This document shows, piece by piece, positions 14,362 through 18,182 of a stretch of 18,182 nt of DNA (position 1 is its first letter; each line of letters starts with the position of its first letter). The notes under the pieces are model-generated. The model searched no databases and was not told the DNA's origin. It saw only the letters and a list, made by a program, of their open reading frames with translations. The translations under genes and the position numbers were made by a program. The DNA is from JAHEFT01 sp964443145 (lineage in GTDB: Bacteria > Pseudomonadota > Gammaproteobacteria > Xanthomonadales > SZUA-36). Location: NCBI GenBank assembly GCA_964443145.1, contig CAYUBS010000052.1:1-18182 (forward strand), written 5' to 3'.

Positions 14362-14391
14362 ATCATAAATGCTAATGAGAATCATTGTCAA
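14362..14391 (-). promoter_or_regulatory. bfd promoter, inside the end of rppH
   Basis: On the minus strand TTGACA (14386-14391), an 18-bp spacer and TATGAT (14362-14367). Transcription would start near 14355, leaving about 37 nt before the bfd ATG. The -35 and part of the spacer encode the last codons of rppH. Confidence 0.7.
14371..14389. promoter_or_regulatory. Fur box at the bfd promoter
   Basis: GCTAATGAGAATCATTGTC has 16 of 19 matches to GATAATGATAATCATTATC. It covers the spacer and part of the -35 of the bfd promoter, so Fur binding would block transcription under iron-replete conditions. It overlaps the last six codons of rppH. Confidence 0.75.
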
Positions 14392-14881
14392 TTAGAAGTG
14401 AACTAGTTTGAGGTGTAGCCATGGGTTCCAGCAATGTCAAAGCCTTGTGGTATACGCTGCGCTTAAACGTGATCACGTTTTCCACGGGATACCAGAAATC
14501 CACCCATTTGTAAGTGCAGAATTCAGGCTCTTCGCACAAGTCCAGAGCAAATGCGGACTCGTCACCAAGAAAGCGTAGCAGGAACCAGACCTGTTTCTGG
14601 CCAATGCACAGGGGTTTGCTGTAATGGCGCTGGTAACGCCGGGGCAGGCGGTACCGCAGCCAACCCGGTGTGGAACCGACGACTTCGACCATGTCGGCGT
14701 TCAGCCCGGTTTCTTCCCTCAACTCGCGGTACATGGCCTCAATGGGCGTTTCATCGGTGTTCATGCCGCCTTGCGGAAACTGCCAGCCACTGCTGCCGGT
14801 GCGCTGCGCCCAAAATACACGTCGCTCATCGTTCATGAGAACAATTGCAACGTTTGGTCTGTAGCCGTCAGGGTCAATCAT
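14372..14881 (-). CDS. rppH: RNA pyrophosphohydrolase RppH
   Basis: 169 aa. A complete Nudix box GX5EX7REUXEEXGU lies at residues 38-60 (GGMNTDE...RELREETGL), and YRPNVAIVLMNDERRVFWAQR and GWQFPQGG precede it, typical of RppH/NudH. The C-terminal half (YQRHYSKPLCIGQKQVWFLL, KWVDFWYPVENVITFKRSVY) is RppH-specific. It removes pyrophosphate from 5' ends of transcripts and triggers RNA decay by RNase E. There is no clear SD (an A-rich leader instead). The last codons overlap the Fur box and promoter of the next gene. Confidence 0.93.
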   Translation of the reverse strand: MIDPDGYRPNVAIVLMNDERRVFWAQRTGSSGWQFPQGGMNTDETPIEAMYRELREETGLNADMVEVVGSTPGWLRYRLPRRYQRHYSKPLCIGQKQVWFLLRFLGDESAFALDLCEEPEFCTYKWVDFWYPVENVITFKRSVYHKALTLLEPMATPQTSSLLIDNDSH

Positions 14882-14959
14882 ATTTTTGTTTGTTTGCCCT
14901 GATTAGGGCATGTGATACTTTTGTAATCCGGATTCCAGAATGTTAATCGTTTCTTCCCC

Positions 14960-15943
14960 ATGATGCCAACAGCACACCGACGACTGTTGTTCCTGATACT
15001 CACTCTGCTCTCCGCAGCAAGTGTCCTGTTCGCCTCTGCAATAGGTTCTGTCTCACTCGACTGGAGCCAGTGGCTGAGCGCTATCGGCAACTCCGGCTCG
15101 GAACATGGAGAGCTGGTCTGGCGCCTGCGTTTACCCCGCGCAGCCGCTGCATGGACGGTCGGGGCCCTGCTTTCACTGTCCGGCTGCCTGATGCAGGTCC
15201 TGCTTCGAAACCCGCTGGCGGACCCATACATCCTGGGCGTTTCGGGCGGCGCTTCTTTTGCGGCTTTGTTTGGAATGACACTCGGGGTGACAGCAGCACT
15301 AATACCTGCTCTGGCCTGGGCCGGCGCCTTGATTTCAATTTTAATCGTGTTCAGCCTGGCCCGCGGAGAAGGACCCTGGAGTGGAACGCGCCTGCTTCTG
15401 ACCGGTGTAGTGACCGCTTCCGGCTGGGCAGCGCTGATCAGCCTGCTACTGACACTGGGGCCGGACAGCAGCCTGCGCGGAATGTTGTTCTGGCTTATGG
15501 GCGACCTCAGCTATGTTCGCCTCCCTTACTGGTCACTGGCGATCCTGGTGTTGGTTTTCCTCGCCTGCCTGGCAATGGCCAGGAGCCTGAACGTACTGGC
15601 CATGGGCGAGACCACGGCCCGGTTGCTGGGAGAACCTACACGCAAATTATTGTGGCTGGTCTATTTGCTGGCATCCGTACTGACAGCCACCGCGGTTTCC
15701 ATTGCAGGCAACATCGGTTTTGTCGGATTGATCGTGCCCCACCTGATGCGTCTGCTGGTGGGGTCCGACCACCGCATACTGTTGCCGGCTGCGGCCATGT
15801 TTGGTGGTTTGTTCCTGGTGCTTTCCGATACCCTGGCCAGGACCGTGCTGGCTCCACGACAACTACCGGTGGGCGTCGTAACCGCACTCCTGGGTGTTCC
15901 CCTGTTTCTGCTTTTGCTGAACCGCGCGAGGGTAAAGCAATGA
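14960..15943 (+). CDS. btuC: BtuC/FecCD-family ABC transporter permease
   Basis: 327 aa, about ten hydrophobic segments. Family motifs include RLPRAAAAWTVGALLSLSGCLMQVLLRNPLADPYILGVSGGASF near the second and third TM helices, GNIGFVGLIVPHLMR and DTLARTVLAPRQLPVGVVTALLGVPLFLLLL at the end. The FecCD family imports B12, heme or iron siderophores. B12 is inferred from the BtuB gene and riboswitch 3.5 kb away; a siderophore or heme is possible given the iron genes. The start ATG at 14960 is followed immediately by another at 14963, and no clear SD is seen. The stop overlaps the ATPase start (ATGA). Confidence 0.8.
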   Translation: MMPTAHRRLLFLILTLLSAASVLFASAIGSVSLDWSQWLSAIGNSGSEHGELVWRLRLPRAAAAWTVGALLSLSGCLMQVLLRNPLADPYILGVSGGASFAALFGMTLGVTAALIPALAWAGALISILIVFSLARGEGPWSGTRLLLTGVVTASGWAALISLLLTLGPDSSLRGMLFWLMGDLSYVRLPYWSLAILVLVFLACLAMARSLNVLAMGETTARLLGEPTRKLLWLVYLLASVLTATAVSIAGNIGFVGLIVPHLMRLLVGSDHRILLPAAAMFGGLFLVLSDTLARTVLAPRQLPVGVVTALLGVPLFLLLLNRARVKQ

Positions 15944-16713
15944 GCCTGTTGAGTTGTGAAAAGGTCGACGTCCGGATCGCTGGTATACAGGTCGTAAATA
16001 AACTGGATCTGGAAATCCGGCCGGGTCAGTTCTGGGGCCTTCTGGGCCCGAATGGAATTGGTAAAACCACGCTACTAAAGTGCCTGGCCGGCCTCGATTT
16101 GCCCGCTGCAGGAGATATTCTGCTGGAGTCGCGCGACATCAATCAATTACCCCGCAAATTACTGGCCCGGCACATTGGCATGCTGCAACAACATACGGTC
16201 TATGTGTTTGACAGCAGCGTACTACAAACCGCTTTGACCGGACGCCACCCCCACCTGGCGTATTGGGAGCGGGAGGGGGCGGCTGATTTCGAAAAAGCCA
16301 ACGAGGCCCTGGATGCAGTAGGCCTGAAAGGTTTCGCAGGACGTAGCGTCACCGGACTGTCCGGCGGCGAAGCCCGCCGTCTGGCCTTCGCCGCGCTGCT
16401 GGTGCAGGAACCTGAACTCATGCTGCTGGACGAACCCACCAATCATCTCGACTTGCGCCACCAGGTAGAAATCATGGGTATGATCCAACAACACATCGCC
16501 AGAGGGCGTCATTCGGCGTTTGCGGCATTACACGATATCAACCTGGCCGCCCGCTTCTGCAGCCACGTGGTGATGCTATTTGGTGATGGTGACTGGTGTG
16601 CCGGCCCCTGCGCCGACATGCTGAACGAAGCCAGTCTCGAAAAGCTATATCACTGCCCGGTCGAACGACTCGAGGGTGCTAACGGCCCTCGCTTTCACCC
16701 GGCGGAAGTTTAG
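15940..16713 (+). CDS. btuD: BtuD/FecE-like ABC transporter ATPase
   Basis: 257 aa from the ATG at 15940, which overlaps the permease stop (ATGA). Walker A GPNGIGKT (36-43), signature LSGGE (140-144), Walker B LMLLDEP (160-166), D-loop Asp170 and switch His198 (LHDIN) are all present. It energises the BtuC-like permease as a homodimer. The length is close to BtuD (about 249). There is no periplasmic binding protein in the window, so the importer is incomplete here. The 3' end overlaps the convergent carrier gene by 35 nt. Substrate is shared with the permease and remains an inference. Confidence 0.85.
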   Translation: MSLLSCEKVDVRIAGIQVVNKLDLEIRPGQFWGLLGPNGIGKTTLLKCLAGLDLPAAGDILLESRDINQLPRKLLARHIGMLQQHTVYVFDSSVLQTALTGRHPHLAYWEREGAADFEKANEALDAVGLKGFAGRSVTGLSGGEARRLAFAALLVQEPELMLLDEPTNHLDLRHQVEIMGMIQQHIARGRHSAFAALHDINLAARFCSHVVMLFGDGDWCAGPCADMLNEASLEKLYHCPVERLEGANGPRFHPAEV

Positions 16714-17980
16714 CCCTCATCCGCATGTATAGCTTACCCAGGCGCCAGGCGCCAAGGCCCCACAATCCCATGATCGGCACGTAGATCCAGGCGATCTGAG
16801 CGATCGAGAAACCTGCCGTGGTCAGACCCTTGAAGATCCAGCTTGCGGTGACGTCACTACCCCGGTAGACCGCGGTATCAATAAAGTTCTTACTCTTGTA
16901 CTTGGTTTCGCGATCCACAACGGTGAATAGCATTTCCTTGGCCGGGCCCAGCACTCCGTAGTTCATCGAACGCTGCACCACCTGGACTGCTGCAAACAGC
17001 ACCAGGCCCATTGAGCTGCCCAGTATGATAAATCCACCAGCCAACAGAGCCGGGATGATTACCAGGGTTTTGGACATGCCCAGGTAACGAACCAGCCTCG
17101 AGGTGATGAAAAACTGGAGCAGAAAAGCCAGCACCTGGACAATCTGGTCGACATGACTGAAAAAGGTCGTGCGTTCGTCAAAACCGATGATGTTCTGGTT
17201 TACTAACACCGCCAGGCCGTTGAACAAAAATGTTGAAGTCAGATTATGCAGGAGCATCAGCAGGCAGGCATATAACAAGTATTCCGAACGAAATACCTGG
17301 ATCGCCCCTTCCCATATACCGCCGCCAATCACCTCTGTGGGCTTGTTCTCCCTCTGCTTTCGGGTAAACCAGCCCAGCAGCACGGCCAGCATAGTCGCAG
17401 CAACCAACATGACCGAGGCAACCAGCATGACCCCGGTTGCACCGTAGACAGGTACCACTCCCTTGGTGACCGAGGGTGCAATAATCGCCCCGATGCTGCC
17501 ACCGGCCATGATAAAACCAAAAAGCCTCTGGGCCTGTCCCGGGCGAAAGATATCCGCCATGAAACTCCAGAAAATTGAGACCACGAACAGGTTGAAAACA
17601 CTCAGCCATACGTAAAACATCCGCTGTACCCACAACGGTGTCGCGTCGTCATCGAACCCCCAGGCAAACAGTAACAGGTGAGATATGAAAAAAAGATAAA
17701 TCGCTGGAATGAACTGCCCGCGCCTGAACCGGGAAACCAGGAAACCAAACAATGGAATGATCACCAGCATCGCCAGAAATGTCGCTGAGTATAGCCAGTG
17801 CAGAATATCGCTGTTGTTCGCGGCAATCGCACCGCGCAAAGGCCGCAACATGAAGTAGCCACCCAGCAACAGGAAAAAATACATGAATGCTATGGCAAGG
17901 CGTGGCCACTCACCGTGTTCGACCTGCACCAATCTTTCAAGAAAGCTTCTGGCCTGTTGAGCGTCAGCAGCTGGCGTCAT
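16679..17980 (-). CDS. MFS-type carrier related to nucleotide exchange transporters
   Basis: 433 aa from the ATG at 17980; the stop of the upstream gene overlaps it as TGATG. A TTG one codon earlier is an alternative start. About 12 hydrophobic segments are visible. The N-terminal YFFLLLGGYFMLRPLRGAIA, FWSFMADIFRPGQAQRLFGF with MAGGSIGAIIAP, and the later QRSMNYGVLGPAKEMLF and YKSKNFIDTAVYRGSD resemble the Npt1/Npt2-type ADP/ATP translocase-like MFS family (COG3202). In free-living bacteria the substrate is not known, so I do not claim ATP. It is co-transcribed behind an RND-type adaptor. Confidence 0.78.
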   Translation of the reverse strand: MTPAADAQQARSFLERLVQVEHGEWPRLAIAFMYFFLLLGGYFMLRPLRGAIAANNSDILHWLYSATFLAMLVIIPLFGFLVSRFRRGQFIPAIYLFFISHLLLFAWGFDDDATPLWVQRMFYVWLSVFNLFVVSIFWSFMADIFRPGQAQRLFGFIMAGGSIGAIIAPSVTKGVVPVYGATGVMLVASVMLVAATMLAVLLGWFTRKQRENKPTEVIGGGIWEGAIQVFRSEYLLYACLLMLLHNLTSTFLFNGLAVLVNQNIIGFDERTTFFSHVDQIVQVLAFLLQFFITSRLVRYLGMSKTLVIIPALLAGGFIILGSSMGLVLFAAVQVVQRSMNYGVLGPAKEMLFTVVDRETKYKSKNFIDTAVYRGSDVTASWIFKGLTTAGFSIAQIAWIYVPIMGLWGLGAWRLGKLYMRMRAKLPPGESEGR

Positions 17981-18182
17981 CAACCATCCATGACACTGAC
18001 TGCCTGTCCTTCCTGCAGTCGTTCATTGCCACGGATCACCACGGAGTCACCCGGCGAGACTGAGCCCAGGACCTCAATGTAGTCATCCTGCCCGACGCCC
18101 ACCGTGACCTGGATCTGGTGGGCCTGGTTTTGTTCATCGATCACGAAAACACTCTGCCCTTCCGGGCGCAAAACCAGTGCGT
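17980..18182 (-). CDS. C-terminal end of an RND/HlyD-type periplasmic adaptor
   Basis: The last 66 residues before the stop at 17980 are in the window; the frame is open to the edge. Sequence shows LRPEGQSVFVIDEQNQAHQI, QVTVGVGQDDYIEVLGSVSPG and DSVVIRGNERLQEGQAVSV. This is the beta-domain end typical of membrane-fusion proteins of tripartite efflux pumps. The stop overlaps the start of the carrier gene. The identity (RND versus other MFP subfamily) cannot be fixed from the fragment. Confidence 0.75.
   Translation of the reverse strand, partial: ALVLRPEGQSVFVIDEQNQAHQIQVTVGVGQDDYIEVLGSVSPGDSVVIRGNERLQEGQAVSVMDG

Noticed and set aside
14897..14910. Short hairpin GCCCT-GATT-AGGGC between rppH and the permease
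   Set aside because: Perfect but short. I see no link to either gene's start, and such stems occur by chance.
15070..15939. 290-codon extension of the ATPase frame into the permease gene
   Set aside because: It is out of frame with a well-conserved permease. The ATPase motifs and the ATGA overlap fix its start at 15940.

Overview
The window looks like chromosomal DNA of a free-living, probably aquatic, gammaproteobacterium. Gene content and dense packing fit groups near the Woeseiales, Chromatiales or Xanthomonadales, but I cannot fix the taxon from sequence alone. It carries a FadE-type acyl-CoA dehydrogenase, an E. coli-like Bfr/Bfd pair, RppH, a YgbA-family protein and a TonB-dependent B12 receptor. 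There are no tRNAs, rRNAs, insertion sequences, phage genes or CRISPR arrays. Intergenic gaps are short, several gene pairs overlap by 1-4 nt, and most convergent pairs overlap at their stops.

Layout. 1-1026 (-): 3'-truncated histidine kinase without a sensor domain. 1166-3899 (+): two overlapping genes for GTPases with C-terminal DUF697 (YcjF-like) domains. 3904-5896 (-): coupled operon of an ECF sigma factor, a one-TM putative anti-sigma factor and an exported DUF4097 protein. 5982-6560 (-): TetR regulator, divergent from fadE (6705-9173, +). A perfect inverted repeat overlaps the -10 of a good fadE promoter. 9181-9269: two strong hairpins. 9275-9589: cobalamin riboswitch and a hairpin that hides the ribosome binding site of the BtuB-like receptor (9592-11394, +). 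11391-11786 (-): YgbA-family protein, divergent from an ApbE lipoprotein (11876-12910, +), with an FNR/DNR-like box between them. 12907-14881 (-): rppH, bfd, bfr, sufT, with a strong Fur box inside the last codons of rppH. 14960-16713 (+): BtuC/BtuD-like ABC permease and ATPase. 16679-18182 (-): end of an RND/HlyD-type adaptor followed by a 12-TM carrier related to nucleotide-exchange transporters.

How the genes fit together. Three themes recur. (1) B12 uptake: a riboswitch-controlled outer-membrane receptor plus a BtuCD-like importer about 3.5 kb away; no binding protein (BtuF) is in the window. (2) Iron and Fe-S homeostasis: Fur-controlled bfd/bfr and sufT, close to a YgbA-family (nitric-oxide-linked) gene and the flavinylation enzyme ApbE. 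(3) Envelope or stress sensing: sigma/anti-sigma/DUF4097, the GTPase pair and the histidine kinase.

I see no wholly new defence or mobile system. The parts least explained by current knowledge are the overlapping DUF697 GTPase pair, the sigma/anti-sigma/DUF4097 module, and the regulatory layouts (embedded Fur promoter, riboswitch expression platform, operator over the fadE promoter).
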